This document shows, in pieces, positions 41,876-51,817 of a DNA stretch of 64,000 nucleotides. Source of the stretch: Streptomyces dioscori (GTDB lineage Bacteria; Actinomycetota; Actinomycetes; Streptomycetales; Streptomycetaceae). Within the stretch, counting starts at the first letter, position 1. Each line of letters opens with the position of its first letter. The DNA lies in assembly GCF_003024195.1 (NCBI RefSeq), contig NZ_KZ679041.1:248001-312000 (forward strand), written 5' to 3'. Made by a program: the position numbers and the translations under genes. Below the pieces are notes generated by a model. The model was not told where the DNA came from, searched no databases, and was given only the letters and a program-made list of their open reading frames with translations.

Positions 41876-43527
41876 CGTTGTTCGCCGCGCTCGCCCGTGT
41901 CGCCGCACAGGGGTCCGGACGGGGCATGCACGTGCTGCGCCGCGGACAGAACGGCGACGCACTGTCCTACGGCGACCTCTTCGCCGAGGCGGGGCGGGTG
42001 GCAGCGGGGCTGCTGTCGCGCGGGGTACGACCCGGCGAACGGGTCGCGCTCGTCCTGCCGACCTCGGTGAACTTCGCGCGTGCTTTCTTCGGCGTGCTGG
42101 CCGCCGGCGCGGTCGCGGTGCCTCTGCCCGGCCCCGCGCCCTTCGGATCGTCCGACGCCTACCTCCGGCGCACCTCCGCCGCCCTGCGCCGCTCGCGCGT
42201 ACGGACCGTACTGACGGCCCCGGCCATGCTCCCCCTGCTGGGTCCGGGACTGTCCGACGGCGCCGGCCCGGTCGACGTCCTCCTGGTGCGGGAGGTGACC
42301 GAACCGGCCGCGGCCCATATCGCGCGGACCGCTTCGGACCCGGCCGTCATCCAGTACACGTCGGGGACGAGCAGCGAGCCGCGGGGCGTCGTGCTCAGCC
42401 ATGGCAACGTGGCGGCCGGGGTCGAGGCCATCGCCCATGGCACTCGGCTCACCGGAAACGACGTCGGCTGCACTTGGCTGCCCCTCTTCCACGACATGGG
42501 CCTGATCGGTTCCTTCTTGACACCGCTGCTGCACGACGTCGACATCCATCTGCTGACGCCCGAGGACTACCTGCGCAGTCCGCAGGACTGGATCCGGGCC
42601 ATGGGGCGGCTGGGGGCGACCTTCACCATGGCTCCCGACTCCGGCTACCGCTACGTCCTGCGGCGCGACGCGGCGGTGCCGGCCGGTCTCGATCTCTCCC
42701 GCTGGCGCATCGCGGTGAACGGCGCCGAACCAGTCGACCCAAAGCTGCAGGACGCCTTCGTCGGGCGGTTCGCGCCCGCCGGACTGTCCGAGAACGTCTT
42801 CCTGCCGGCCTACGGACTGGCGGAGGCGACCCTGGCGGTCGCCTTCCCTCCGCTCGGCCGCCCGGCCAAGGTGCTGCGTGCCGACCGGGACGAACTGAAC
42901 CGGGGCCGGTATGTACCGGTGCCCTCCGATCCCGGGCGGCCGTGTCGCAAACTGGTCAGTGTGGGAACGCCGGTGCGTCGTACCGAGGTCAGGCTCACCA
43001 CCGCGAGCGGCGAACCAGCCGCGCCCGGCACGATCGGTGCCGTCGAGGTGCGAGGGGCGTCCGTCACGAGCACCGGATACGACCATCACTCCGAGGAGAG
43101 CCGTCGTGTCCTCCTGCCGGGCGGCTGGTTGGCCACAGGTGACCTGGGCCTGCAGCACGATGGCGAACTGTACATCGTGGGCCGCACGAAAGAGGTGATC
43201 ATCGTCTTCGGCGCGAACCACTGGGCGAGCGACATCGAGGCGGTCGTGCGGGACACCCCCGACCTCCCCGTTCACGGCATCCTGGCCGAGCAGATCTGGA
43301 ACGACGAGGGAGGCCGGCTCGGCCTCGTCGTCGAGACGACGCAGCACGACGAGGCGTTCCGTCGTGCCACGACGGAACGCATCCGCGCACGCGTCGTGGC
43401 CGAACTGGGCATCACACCCGACACGATCGAGTTCGTGCGGCGGGGCGGGATCGCACGCACCTCCAGCGGCAAGGCTCTGCGCCGCCCGCCATCCTCCGAC
43501 ACGCGGATGTCCAGCTCCCGTGCATGA
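41872..43527 (+). CDS. Fatty-acyl-AMP-ligase-like adenylating enzyme (FAAL type)
   Basis: A 551-residue ANL-superfamily enzyme. The phosphate loop is YTSGTSSEPRG (162-172). WLPLFHDMGLIG (202-213) is the FAAL signature. AYGLAEATLAV and TGDLGLQHDGELY follow, and RTSSGKALR at the C-terminus carries the catalytic Lys. It would activate a free carboxylic (probably fatty) acid as the acyl-AMP and transfer it to the ACP encoded immediately upstream. The GTG start shares four bases with the ACP stop. The chain length accepted cannot be told from the sequence. Confidence 0.9.
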   Translation: MTLFAALARVAAQGSGRGMHVLRRGQNGDALSYGDLFAEAGRVAAGLLSRGVRPGERVALVLPTSVNFARAFFGVLAAGAVAVPLPGPAPFGSSDAYLRRTSAALRRSRVRTVLTAPAMLPLLGPGLSDGAGPVDVLLVREVTEPAAAHIARTASDPAVIQYTSGTSSEPRGVVLSHGNVAAGVEAIAHGTRLTGNDVGCTWLPLFHDMGLIGSFLTPLLHDVDIHLLTPEDYLRSPQDWIRAMGRLGATFTMAPDSGYRYVLRRDAAVPAGLDLSRWRIAVNGAEPVDPKLQDAFVGRFAPAGLSENVFLPAYGLAEATLAVAFPPLGRPAKVLRADRDELNRGRYVPVPSDPGRPCRKLVSVGTPVRRTEVRLTTASGEPAAPGTIGAVEVRGASVTSTGYDHHSEESRRVLLPGGWLATGDLGLQHDGELYIVGRTKEVIIVFGANHWASDIEAVVRDTPDLPVHGILAEQIWNDEGGRLGLVVETTQHDEAFRRATTERIRARVVAELGITPDTIEFVRRGGIARTSSGKALRRPPSSDTRMSSSRA

Positions 43528-43650
43528 CGCATCCGGAACCCCGGACCACACCGCGCGTCCCCGACAGGGCACTACGTGCCGCAGACACTGTGAAGCCCCT
43601 GGCCACCGGCCTTGGGAGACTCCCCGCACGACCGGCCCTGGAGGCCTTCC

Positions 43651-44496
43651 ATGGCGCACAGCGCGTACCTGCTCGGCCACTCGGACAACGAACACCAAAG
43701 GCTGACTCTGCAGAACGAGGCGATCTCGCCGTTCACCGAACGCACCCTGCGTTCGGCCGGAGTACGTCCGGGGATGAGCGTCCTCGACATCGGCGCCGGA
43801 CTGGGATACGTCTCTCTGCTGGCCGCCGGACTCGTCGGACCCGGCGGACACGTCGTGGGAATCGAGCGTGACCCCGGAAGCGTCCGCAAGGCGTGGATCC
43901 TGGCACAGGAGGCACGCCTCGCGGACACCGTGCGGTACGAAGTTGCGGACCTCGCGGACTTCACCTGGCCGGAGAAGTTCGACGTCCTGGTCGGCCGATA
44001 CATTCTGATGTATCTGCCCGATCCGGTGGCCGCGCTGCGTCGGCTGACGGCCCTGCTCAAACCGGATGGGATCGTCGTCATGCACGAAATGGACTTCACC
44101 AACACGTCGCCGACACGTCCGCCACTGCCGGAGTGGGACGAGTACTACGCGCTGTGGCCCGGCCCCTTTCTGGCGACCGGAGCCGTCCCCGACTTCGGCC
44201 CCCGCCTCGCCCGGACGTTCCTCGACGCCGGCCTCCGGCAGCCGGAGGTGGACACCTGGACGCCGGTTGCGGGCCGCTCGGGGGACCCCGCGGTTCTCGA
44301 CTGGCTCAGCAGCACCTGCCGCGAGATTGCGACGCCGCTACGCAACGCCGGAGTCCCGGTGCCGGACCACCTCCGGTTCGATGACGCCCTGCCACAGCGT
44401 CTCCGGGGCCTCGTCCTGTCCCGCGAAGTACGGGTCGACGGGCCGACGCAGTTCGGCGCCCACGCCCGGCTGATGTCACGGGCGCCCCACGAGTGA
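43651..44496 (+). CDS. SAM-dependent methyltransferase
   Basis: A 281-residue class I methyltransferase. SAM motif I is VLDIGAGLGYVSLLAA (about 44-59), followed by VVGIERDPGSV, the acidic motif II region DVLVGRYILMYLPDP, and motif III LLKPDGIVVMHEMDF. The order and length fit a small-molecule O- or N/C-methyltransferase. ATG 43651 follows GGAGG; the frame upstream to 43612 is not needed. It lies 123 bases after the ligase gene and is the probable tailoring methylase of the pathway. Confidence 0.9.
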   Translation: MAHSAYLLGHSDNEHQRLTLQNEAISPFTERTLRSAGVRPGMSVLDIGAGLGYVSLLAAGLVGPGGHVVGIERDPGSVRKAWILAQEARLADTVRYEVADLADFTWPEKFDVLVGRYILMYLPDPVAALRRLTALLKPDGIVVMHEMDFTNTSPTRPPLPEWDEYYALWPGPFLATGAVPDFGPRLARTFLDAGLRQPEVDTWTPVAGRSGDPAVLDWLSSTCREIATPLRNAGVPVPDHLRFDDALPQRLRGLVLSREVRVDGPTQFGAHARLMSRAPHE

Positions 44497-44610
44497 AGCC
44501 GCGAGGGCAAGACCTGCTGACAGGACCTGCTGCAAGGAAGAAGCGCGCCGTGCGCGAGAGGTACCGAAGGCGCCAGAGCGGCCGCCCCTCCCGAACAGGA
44601 GTCATTCACC

Positions 44611-45759
44611 ATGTCCGGTTCTTTCGATCACCACCGGATCGGCCCCCTGCCGTCCTTCCTGGCGACGCCATCGGACGAGGCCGTCAAACAGGTGCGGATG
44701 CCCACGGGTGATGACATGTGGTTGATCACCGACTACGCCGTAGGGCGCGCCGCGCTGGCCGACACACGTCTCAGCAGAGCTGCGGCCACTCGACCCGATG
44801 CTCCGAAATGGGGATCCGTCGACCTATCACCCAACTCGATCATGAGTCTGGACGGCGCGGACCACGCCCGGCTGCGCCGGATCGCCGTAGCAGCGTTCAC
44901 CAGTGCACGAGTCGCTGCACAGGCAGCGGCGATCGAGGAAGCCGCCGACGCGCTGCTGGATCAGCTACAGGTTGCGGGGCCAGGCGCCGACCTGGTCGGC
45001 GGCTACGCCTCACCCCTTCCTATGGTCGCGTTGGGCTCACTGCTCGGCGTACCGCTGGCGGACCGGCCCGCTTTCGACGCCGCCGTGACCGCCCTGTTCG
45101 ACATGACACCTCGGGGGGTGCGCAGAAGAGGCCATCACGTCCTGACTCTCATCGAGTACATGTCCTCACTGATCGAAAGAAAGAGAGATGTGCCCGGACA
45201 GGATCTCCTGAGCGCGCTGGTGCAGGTCGAGCAGTCGGGCGAGATGTCCCGCGCCGAGTTGATCAATCTCGGACTGGCACTTCTCATGGCTGGATACGAG
45301 ACCACCACCCAGCAACTGAGCCTTGCCATACTCGAACTGCTCACCGGTGACGGACCCGACGGGAAATGTGTGGAGTCGCTGGTCGACGAATTGCTCCGCA
45401 AGACGCCGTCCACCCCTATCAGTTTTCCCCGAGTGGCCACCGAGGACCTTGTCCTGGGCGGTACGACGGTGCGCCAAGGAGAGGCTGTCATCGTCTCGTT
45501 GCTGCACTGCAACCATGACGCCGAAGTGTTCTGCCCATCAGGTAAGCAGAGGCACGCCCGCCGCCCCGCACACCTCACCTTCGGACACGGTGCCCATCGG
45601 TGTATGGGCGCGCCACTGGTTCTTCTGCAGATGAAGATCGCGCTGACCCGCTTGTGGCAGCGCTTCCCCGGCCTACGACTCGCACCAGGAGACGAGTCCC
45701 TGGTGTGGAGCGAGGGCCTCGCGACGCGCGGTGTGTCGAAGCTGATCGTCGAGTGGTGA
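44611..45759 (+). CDS. Cytochrome P450, last gene of the acyl-modifying set
   Basis: A 382-residue compact P450. The I-helix AGYET (227-231) has the normal acid-Thr pair, ExxR is Glu260-Arg263 (DELLRK), and the heme loop FGHGAHRCMG has Cys331. It is shorter than the first P450 of the set and not a close copy of it, so two different oxidations are likely. ATG 44611 follows AGGAG. No ferredoxin gene accompanies either P450. Confidence 0.9.
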   Translation: MSGSFDHHRIGPLPSFLATPSDEAVKQVRMPTGDDMWLITDYAVGRAALADTRLSRAAATRPDAPKWGSVDLSPNSIMSLDGADHARLRRIAVAAFTSARVAAQAAAIEEAADALLDQLQVAGPGADLVGGYASPLPMVALGSLLGVPLADRPAFDAAVTALFDMTPRGVRRRGHHVLTLIEYMSSLIERKRDVPGQDLLSALVQVEQSGEMSRAELINLGLALLMAGYETTTQQLSLAILELLTGDGPDGKCVESLVDELLRKTPSTPISFPRVATEDLVLGGTTVRQGEAVIVSLLHCNHDAEVFCPSGKQRHARRPAHLTFGHGAHRCMGAPLVLLQMKIALTRLWQRFPGLRLAPGDESLVWSEGLATRGVSKLIVEW

Positions 45760-46130
45760 TCGTCGAGTGGCGATCGAGCCGCTCGTCGGACTCGCCGTGG
45801 ACGCACCAGACATGGACCACGGCCACCGTGGGATCAGTCTGGGGGTGATGCGCACCTTGCGGACCCGCCTCAACCCCGTTCGGTCGCCCAGGCAGGAGCG
45901 CGTCAACGGTCCAGGGTTACAGGTACCGGCATCCGGCTGCCCGGGGTGTGAGAAGCCTTTCGAGCCGCGACGCGTTGGGCGTGCAGAATCGTGGTGAAGT
46001 CGAGTGCGACGTGGCCGCGAACAAGAACCTGCGGCAATACGTGTGAGGTGTGAACACGTAGAATCTCCGCACACCTGTACTGGACCCGGCTCTTCGTCAC
46101 ACCCGGGCGGCAGGAGAACGGAGATCGGAC
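45760..46130. other. Boundary region between biosynthetic set and secretion island
   Basis: No gene is supported. It starts with a 13-base direct repeat (GATCGTCGAGTGG) at the P450 stop and carries the promoter region of the 1893-residue protein gene. Nothing resembling a terminator hairpin was found after the P450. Confidence 0.45.
46038..46060. promoter_or_regulatory. Palindrome TACGTGT-N9-ACACGTA upstream of the giant effector gene
   Basis: Perfect 7-bp arms centred about 82 bases before the ATG at 46131. It is a candidate regulator site for the effector gene. Confidence 0.45.
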
Positions 46131-49100
46131 ATGAGTGTCGCCGGGCCCGGTACCGAACCGGAGTGTTTCCCGCTGGCTGAGGATCTGCAGCGGCTGATGG
46201 GCAGTGAGACCTCCGAGACGGACGTGCTCGCCGCCGTGGATCGGGCAGCCCAGATGCTGCGCGAGGTCTATCCGCAGGTGTTGGCAGACGCGCTGGGAAC
46301 GACGGCCCCGCGTCCCACGACACCGCCCGAGACATCGGTTCGGGACCCGGGCCCGGACCTTCGCACACCTGAGTTCCGCGACGCGCTCACCGGACACCTG
46401 GAGCAGGCGTCCGGGACCTTCGACAAACAACCCGCCGACGTGGTGGGCAAGTTCGTGACCGAGACCCAGAACCTGCTGTCGCAGCGCAATGTCGAACCGC
46501 CGCTCCTGCCCGGCGCCACAGGCAGAACCGCCCCGGCCGGACTGGAGACCGAACGGGACGCGGTCGCCGCGATGCTGTACACGGAGACGAAGGACAAGGC
46601 GGACCGGCTCGCCACCGATGCCCGGTCGGCACTCGACATCGCGGCGCCCGCACCGGCCGGACCCGGTGGCGCGCCCCGTTCCGCCTCCGAGAGCGCGGCG
46701 GGTATCAGTGCCGCCCCACCCCAGCACAGCCGGGTGAATTCCAGCACAGGGTCCGCGGCGTCGGGCACCTCGACGTCCAGCCTGCTGCGGACGTTCCGGC
46801 GAGGTGCCGATGGCAGGGGTCTCGCCGGATGGCTGACCAACGAAGGCGCCCCGGAACGGGAGAGGGAGCTCAGCGCCACCTACGGGATCCGTGTCGGACC
46901 ACGACCGGAGGACGGTCCGCAGCGGCACTTCAGCCACTCGACGCTCGCACGGATCGACCAGGTGCTGGCACAGCTGCCGCCCGACCACATTCGTAACAAC
47001 AGGAACCTGAGGGCGATCGAGGTCGCGGCGCCGCAGCATCAGGGCGCCGCCAGCGAGTACGAGGCGCGTACCGGGACGATCCAGATCACGTTGCCCCTCG
47101 GCCTGCCGTCCTGGGCTGTCACGGAGCTCAACAGGAAGAGCGGCTGGCAGCGCTGGCTGATGGACCAGGCGGCCCGCGCCGACTACGCGGGCGACAGCCT
47201 GCGGGGGGACAGGGACCTCGGCCGGCTCACGGACCGGCGTCACGTGATGGGCGGTGTCTCGGAGACGCTGGCCCAGAACAACTTCATGAAGTGGACGCTC
47301 ATCCACGAGATCGGCCACTCCGTCGACGAGCGCATCGACTGGCGGACGACGCTGAGCGAACAGGACCGGTTCGGCGGCTGGCAGCACTACGGGACCAATC
47401 ACGTGCCCGTGGCCACGGCCATCCTCGACAAGGTCGGGATCGGCGAGGAACACTACGCGGCCCCGGCCGAGGACGGCCGGCGGACATTGCTGGAGGTCGT
47501 ACTCGACGCGCTCGACCCGGCGAAGGCGCGCAGTGATCAGCACCTGCTGCACCATCTGCGGGACGCGTTCCCGTCGCTGCCGGAGGAGGTGCGACGCGGG
47601 CTCGACCAGGTGAGCCGCTTCGGACAACTGGCCCTCGCCCAGCCCTGGACGTTCAACGACGGTGGCGGGGACGTGCTCCGCATCGGCCCGCGCGTCTACC
47701 ACGTGGACCCCTACGACCACTGGGTCAGCTACCTGCATGCCGAGCGCGAGAATCACGCGCTCTCCAACTACCAGTTCTCCAACCCGAAGGAGTGGTTCGC
47801 CGAGACCTACGCGGCGTTCTACGGGTCGAGCGAAGCCGCCCGCGCCAGGCTCAACCCGGCGGTACGCTCCTTCTTCACCGACGAACTGCCGCTTCTCGTA
47901 CGGCCACCGCAGCCCCCCGAGGCACAACCGCCAATCCCGCAACCGGACAACGAACCGATGGTGTCGGGACCCGCGGCGGGCTCGCCGGCGCGGCAGGCGA
48001 CGCCACACAGGGCGGGGGAGCCGTCCACGCGGCCCGTGGCGGCCCGGCCACCGGAGTCCCGCGCCAGGACACGACAGCCCTCACTCACGGTTCCCGGCCT
48101 GGTCGACAGGATCCTGACCGGCGTCGACCCCACCCGCCCCGCAGGCTCGCACCCCGACGCGGGAGTGGCTGCCGGACGACTCGGCCCGGACCTCTTCGGA
48201 GTACGTGGTGTCCCGGACGCGCCGGGATTCTTGCGGGACTTCGACTTCTCACGGCTGGAGAGTGCGCACCGTGCGGCCTTCTTCACCGCCGTGGACCTGG
48301 CGCGGGAAGCCAGGCCGACGGCAAACGAACTGGCGCACCTTCCCGCCAACCCCGACAGTGTGGTCCGTTCCACGACCACCTGGACCTCGGCGGGGTCACG
48401 GCTGGGCGTCAAGAGACTGGCAATCCCGCGTCTTCTCCACACGATCTGGCTCGGCGGCCCGCTGCGCGACGAAGGGGCGATGGGGGAGTTCCGCGCGAAC
48501 ATGACGCAGGGGAAGTCCCACAACCCCGACGCCACGTTCGTCTTGTGGACGGACGTGACCCGGGCCGAGACCGAAGCGGCCCGCGCGCTCCCGCCCGGAC
48601 CTGGCGCGACGCGTCTGCACGCCGTACGGTCCATGCTGGAGTGGGCGCGGCGTGAGGACATCCGCCTCGTCAACGTGGGTGAGGTGTTCTCCGCGCAGGC
48701 GCCCATGCGGCTGCCCTCGCTCTACGCGACGGAGGCGGCCCGGCACACCGGCGCCGGCTACGCCGCCGCCAGCGACATTCTGCGGATCGAGGCACTGGAC
48801 CGCTTCGGCGGTGTTTACTCCGACGGCGACAACCGAGTGGGCCCGGGACTCGGTTCGGTGATCAGTGACGTGCTCAAGAAGGCCAACGGGTTCGCGATCG
48901 GCCAGTACATGACCCGGTCGACCAACGCCGTACTGGTCTCGGCCGCGCACCACTCGGCCCTCGCCAGCTACAGCGACGTGATCCTGCACAACTACACACG
49001 GACGCCGTACCAGAATGTGCACGCCGGAGCACTGATGCGGCACGATGTCCCGGCCAACCTTGAGGACGTGGTCCGCGGGCTCAGCACCGTCGTCATGGGC

Positions 49101-51812
49101 GCCGGTGACGGCGATGTCCGCAGCCGGGTGCTGCACCGCACAGGCCCGAGTTCCGCCGTCTTCACTCCGCTGCGGGATGCCCTGAACCTGCAGCCCGGCA
49201 TGTACGCGGACATTCCGTGGGCCGAGCACTTCGGCATCGAGTCCGGCAAGTCGTGGCTGGAAGGCGCGGGATCCGAGAACCGCCCGGCGTCGACAGCCCG
49301 TCCGGCGTTGACGGTCGCGGAGTCGGTGGACGTGGCACGGTCCGTCGCCGCGTCCCTCGTGTACGACCTGCACGATCAGCCCGGCAATCTCAACCTCGCC
49401 CACTACGATTCCGTGGTCCGGCGCACCTCGGACCCGGCCACCGTATGGACGGCGATCGTCCAGGCACTGGCCTCGATCCCCGGGATACGCAGCGCGGTGA
49501 CCTCGGTGACACTCACCCGGGGGGACGCCGGGTCCGACTCCGCGCAGCAGATCCGCCTCCCGCGGGACGCACGGAATTTGCTGTATCTGACGGACGGTCC
49601 GGCCGAGCAGACGAAGCGGGGTATCAGCACGGGACGGTTGCTGGATCCGGCCGTCCTGGACAGGGGGAGCGGTACCGGGGCGGCCGCGAGCGGCTCGGCT
49701 CTACCCGGAAGCGGTACGGGCAGGCCCGGGAACGGCCCGCGGGTGTCCGCCAACCCCTGGTCGGCGCACGCGGCCCTGGCCGGTGTCGGACGGGCCAGGC
49801 GGACCCTGGTCGGACTGTCGGGAACCGAGCGGCAGGAGCTCTTCCGGGAGGTCGGCCGGATCATGGCCAACCGGCACCGCGCACCCGCAATCATCCGGCG
49901 GGACGTCGTGCCCGGGTCGCCCGAGGCGCACTACCTCGCCCTGCACGACGACATGGTCACGCTGATCGCCGAACGTCTCTACACGGACCCGGGCGCCGGC
50001 CTGCCGGAGCACCAGCGTCCGGCCCGCGTCCTGTCCGAGCAGCTCCGGCAGACGTTCAACACCCACGCCACGGGAGGCGCGGCAGCCGGCGGGATACGCG
50101 AGATCTTCAAGCGGAAGCAGAAAACGCCCGCTGCCGGCTCCACCACCTCTGCCACGCCCAGCGGTTCGGCGGCACCCGTCGCGTCCGGCTCCACGAGCAC
50201 TCCACTGGTTTCCAGAGATGTCCACGACTGGCCCACTCAGGTCACCGTCGAATGGCGCATGGGACAGAACGGCGGCGCATACGTCGTCGACGCGGGGCCT
50301 GCCGGAAGGGCCGTTGTCAAACTCCATGAGGATGCCGAACCCAGCCTGTTCGCCGACGATTTCATTCGGTCGGTGACCGGGGTGCGGGCCCCGGCGACCC
50401 GGGTGTTCGCCCGGGGATCGACCGCCGCGAGCGCTCTGTTGGAGCTGATCGCCCAGCACGTCCCCGACTGGGAGGAGCACTCCGACGGCCTGGGGGAGCG
50501 GTTCCGTCACGTCACCGTCTCCGAGTTCGCCGCGGGAGTCCCTGTCCACGAACTCAGTGTCCAGCAACGGCGTGACCTGCTGGACAATCCCACGGCTCTC
50601 CGTCAGCTCGGCTCGTTGATGCTGGTGACCGACTTCCTCATCGGCACCACGGACCGTGTCGGCATCGGCCTGACCGGACATTTCGTCAACTGGGGGAACG
50701 TCCTTTACGACACGCGGAGCCGCCAGATCGTGGCGATCGACAACGACACCACACTGCTACGGCAGAATTTCGATGCGGCGGCCCACGCCGAGATGATCGA
50801 ACGGAACTGGGCCGACGACTTCGAACGGCTCGCCGTCCTCCTGTACAACCGCCGGCCGGGGCTCTCCACCGGGATGCCCGACGACGAGTACCGCGACAGC
50901 GTGACACATCACATCGCGGAGGGCGCGAAGGAGGCCCGCAGCCAGATCGGCGCCCGATTCGCGCAGCACGCGACGGACCTGTTGCGGCATCACAGGGCGC
51001 GATTCCCGCAGGGGCGACGGCCCGATGCCGGCGCGATCACCGCGCTGGCGGAGTGGGCCGGCTACCGGTGGGGCATGGGCGCGGAGGGGCCCAGTGGAGA
51101 GGAGGGTCTCGCACACCTGCGGGCGGTTCTCGCCGTCGGCACGACGGCCACGACGGGCGCATCGTCCGCCGCGGGATCCCCGCTCGTCATGCGCGCGGAC
51201 GTGCAGAACGCGGCGACGGGCGACACCTTGCGTGAGATGCTCCGGGGCCGTCTGGCGCAATTGGAGCCAGGCAGCGCCGAGTTCGAACGGGTCCAGCGGG
51301 TGATCGACACCTGGGGGCCCGCCCCGGCCAGTCGGGTGGCGGCGCCGGATGAGGGGAGGGCGCCGGCGCCGGAGAAGGCTCCGACCCCACCGGAGCCGAG
51401 CACGGCTCCGGCCGCGCAGAAGCCGGAGCCCTGGAAGCGTCCGGTTCCCCGCCCGGGAACGCGCCTGAGCGTGGACGTGGTGCGGCACCCTCAGTGGTTC
51501 GAGATCGAGGAGCTGACCGGGCTGGGTCCGGCGGAGCTGTCACGGGTCACGACTCTCGACCTGACGGACGGCTGGCGGGACTCCACCGCGGTGCGCGACG
51601 CCGTCCGGCAAGCTGTCACCGGCATCCGCACACACCTGCGCGACACCCCCGGCGTGGGACTCGCGAACGCTGACCTCCTGGTGGCGACGCCAGCCGGGGA
51701 CCAGACGGTGTGGAGCCTGGTCGCCCAGGCCCTCGCGGACGCCCTGTCCCACCGGATCAAGCTGGTGATGGGAGGAAAGTCGGGGCCGGTCATCGAGGTC
51801 TGCCCCGAGTGA
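46131..51812 (+). CDS. Giant multi-domain toxin: zinc peptidase, glycosyltransferase, lipid-kinase-like
   Basis: 1893 residues, GGAG before the ATG, no Sec leader. The N-terminal helices (1-170) and a low-complexity linker are unassigned. Residues about 250-590 form a gluzincin peptidase like anthrax lethal factor: zinc motif HEIGH at 392-396 and NPKEWFAETYAAF (551-563) supplying the third ligand. Residues about 690-1050 match clostridial-toxin-type glycosyltransferases: RLLHTIWLGG (767-776), AASDILRIEALDRFGGVY and the metal-binding D898-G-D900. Residues about 1365-1630 resemble PI3/4-kinase-like folds: Lys1397 in AVVKLHE, FVNWGNVLYD (1518-1527) and AIDNDT (1535-1540). The last 80 residues resemble the end of the convergent repeat protein. 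It is adjacent to a type VII secretion locus and is inferred to be its effector; no separate immunity gene was recognised. Confidence 0.85.
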   Translation: MSVAGPGTEPECFPLAEDLQRLMGSETSETDVLAAVDRAAQMLREVYPQVLADALGTTAPRPTTPPETSVRDPGPDLRTPEFRDALTGHLEQASGTFDKQPADVVGKFVTETQNLLSQRNVEPPLLPGATGRTAPAGLETERDAVAAMLYTETKDKADRLATDARSALDIAAPAPAGPGGAPRSASESAAGISAAPPQHSRVNSSTGSAASGTSTSSLLRTFRRGADGRGLAGWLTNEGAPERERELSATYGIRVGPRPEDGPQRHFSHSTLARIDQVLAQLPPDHIRNNRNLRAIEVAAPQHQGAASEYEARTGTIQITLPLGLPSWAVTELNRKSGWQRWLMDQAARADYAGDSLRGDRDLGRLTDRRHVMGGVSETLAQNNFMKWTLIHEIGHSVDERIDWRTTLSEQDRFGGWQHYGTNHVPVATAILDKVGIGEEHYAAPAEDGRRTLLEVVLDALDPAKARSDQHLLHHLRDAFPSLPEEVRRGLDQVSRFGQLALAQPWTFNDGGGDVLRIGPRVYHVDPYDHWVSYLHAERENHALSNYQFSNPKEWFAETYAAFYGSSEAARARLNPAVRSFFTDELPLLVRPPQPPEAQPPIPQPDNEPMVSGPAAGSPARQATPHRAGEPSTRPVAARPPESRARTRQPSLTVPGLVDRILTGVDPTRPAGSHPDAGVAAGRLGPDLFGVRGVPDAPGFLRDFDFSRLESAHRAAFFTAVDLAREARPTANELAHLPANPDSVVRSTTTWTSAGSRLGVKRLAIPRLLHTIWLGGPLRDEGAMGEFRANMTQGKSHNPDATFVLWTDVTRAETEAARALPPGPGATRLHAVRSMLEWARREDIRLVNVGEVFSAQAPMRLPSLYATEAARHTGAGYAAASDILRIEALDRFGGVYSDGDNRVGPGLGSVISDVLKKANGFAIGQYMTRSTNAVLVSAAHHSALASYSDVILHNYTRTPYQNVHAGALMRHDVPANLEDVVRGLSTVVMGAGDGDVRSRVLHRTGPSSAVFTPLRDALNLQPGMYADIPWAEHFGIESGKSWLEGAGSENRPASTARPALTVAESVDVARSVAASLVYDLHDQPGNLNLAHYDSVVRRTSDPATVWTAIVQALASIPGIRSAVTSVTLTRGDAGSDSAQQIRLPRDARNLLYLTDGPAEQTKRGISTGRLLDPAVLDRGSGTGAAASGSALPGSGTGRPGNGPRVSANPWSAHAALAGVGRARRTLVGLSGTERQELFREVGRIMANRHRAPAIIRRDVVPGSPEAHYLALHDDMVTLIAERLYTDPGAGLPEHQRPARVLSEQLRQTFNTHATGGAAAGGIREIFKRKQKTPAAGSTTSATPSGSAAPVASGSTSTPLVSRDVHDWPTQVTVEWRMGQNGGAYVVDAGPAGRAVVKLHEDAEPSLFADDFIRSVTGVRAPATRVFARGSTAASALLELIAQHVPDWEEHSDGLGERFRHVTVSEFAAGVPVHELSVQQRRDLLDNPTALRQLGSLMLVTDFLIGTTDRVGIGLTGHFVNWGNVLYDTRSRQIVAIDNDTTLLRQNFDAAAHAEMIERNWADDFERLAVLLYNRRPGLSTGMPDDEYRDSVTHHIAEGAKEARSQIGARFAQHATDLLRHHRARFPQGRRPDAGAITALAEWAGYRWGMGAEGPSGEEGLAHLRAVLAVGTTATTGASSAAGSPLVMRADVQNAATGDTLREMLRGRLAQLEPGSAEFERVQRVIDTWGPAPASRVAAPDEGRAPAPEKAPTPPEPSTAPAAQKPEPWKRPVPRPGTRLSVDVVRHPQWFEIEELTGLGPAELSRVTTLDLTDGWRDSTAVRDAVRQAVTGIRTHLRDTPGVGLANADLLVATPAGDQTVWSLVAQALADALSHRIKLVMGGKSGPVIEVCPE

Positions 51813-51817
51813 ACCGC

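Noticed and set aside
41764..44085. 773-codon minus-strand open frame across ACP, ligase and methyltransferase genes
   Set aside because: The plus strand encodes three recognisable enzymes with coupled starts; the minus frame has no family features.
38088..45759. Reading the cluster as a type I polyketide or NRPS pathway
   Set aside because: There are no ketosynthase, acyltransferase, condensation or multidomain adenylation genes; only a single ACP and a FAAL-like ligase are present.
45903..48008. 701-codon minus-strand open frame at the start of the giant effector
   Set aside because: Shadow of the metallopeptidase coding frame; Arg/Gly/Val-rich with no motifs.
46131..51812. An immunity gene directly downstream of the effector
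   Set aside because: The next 298 bases contain only two hairpins and no supported frame before the convergent gene.
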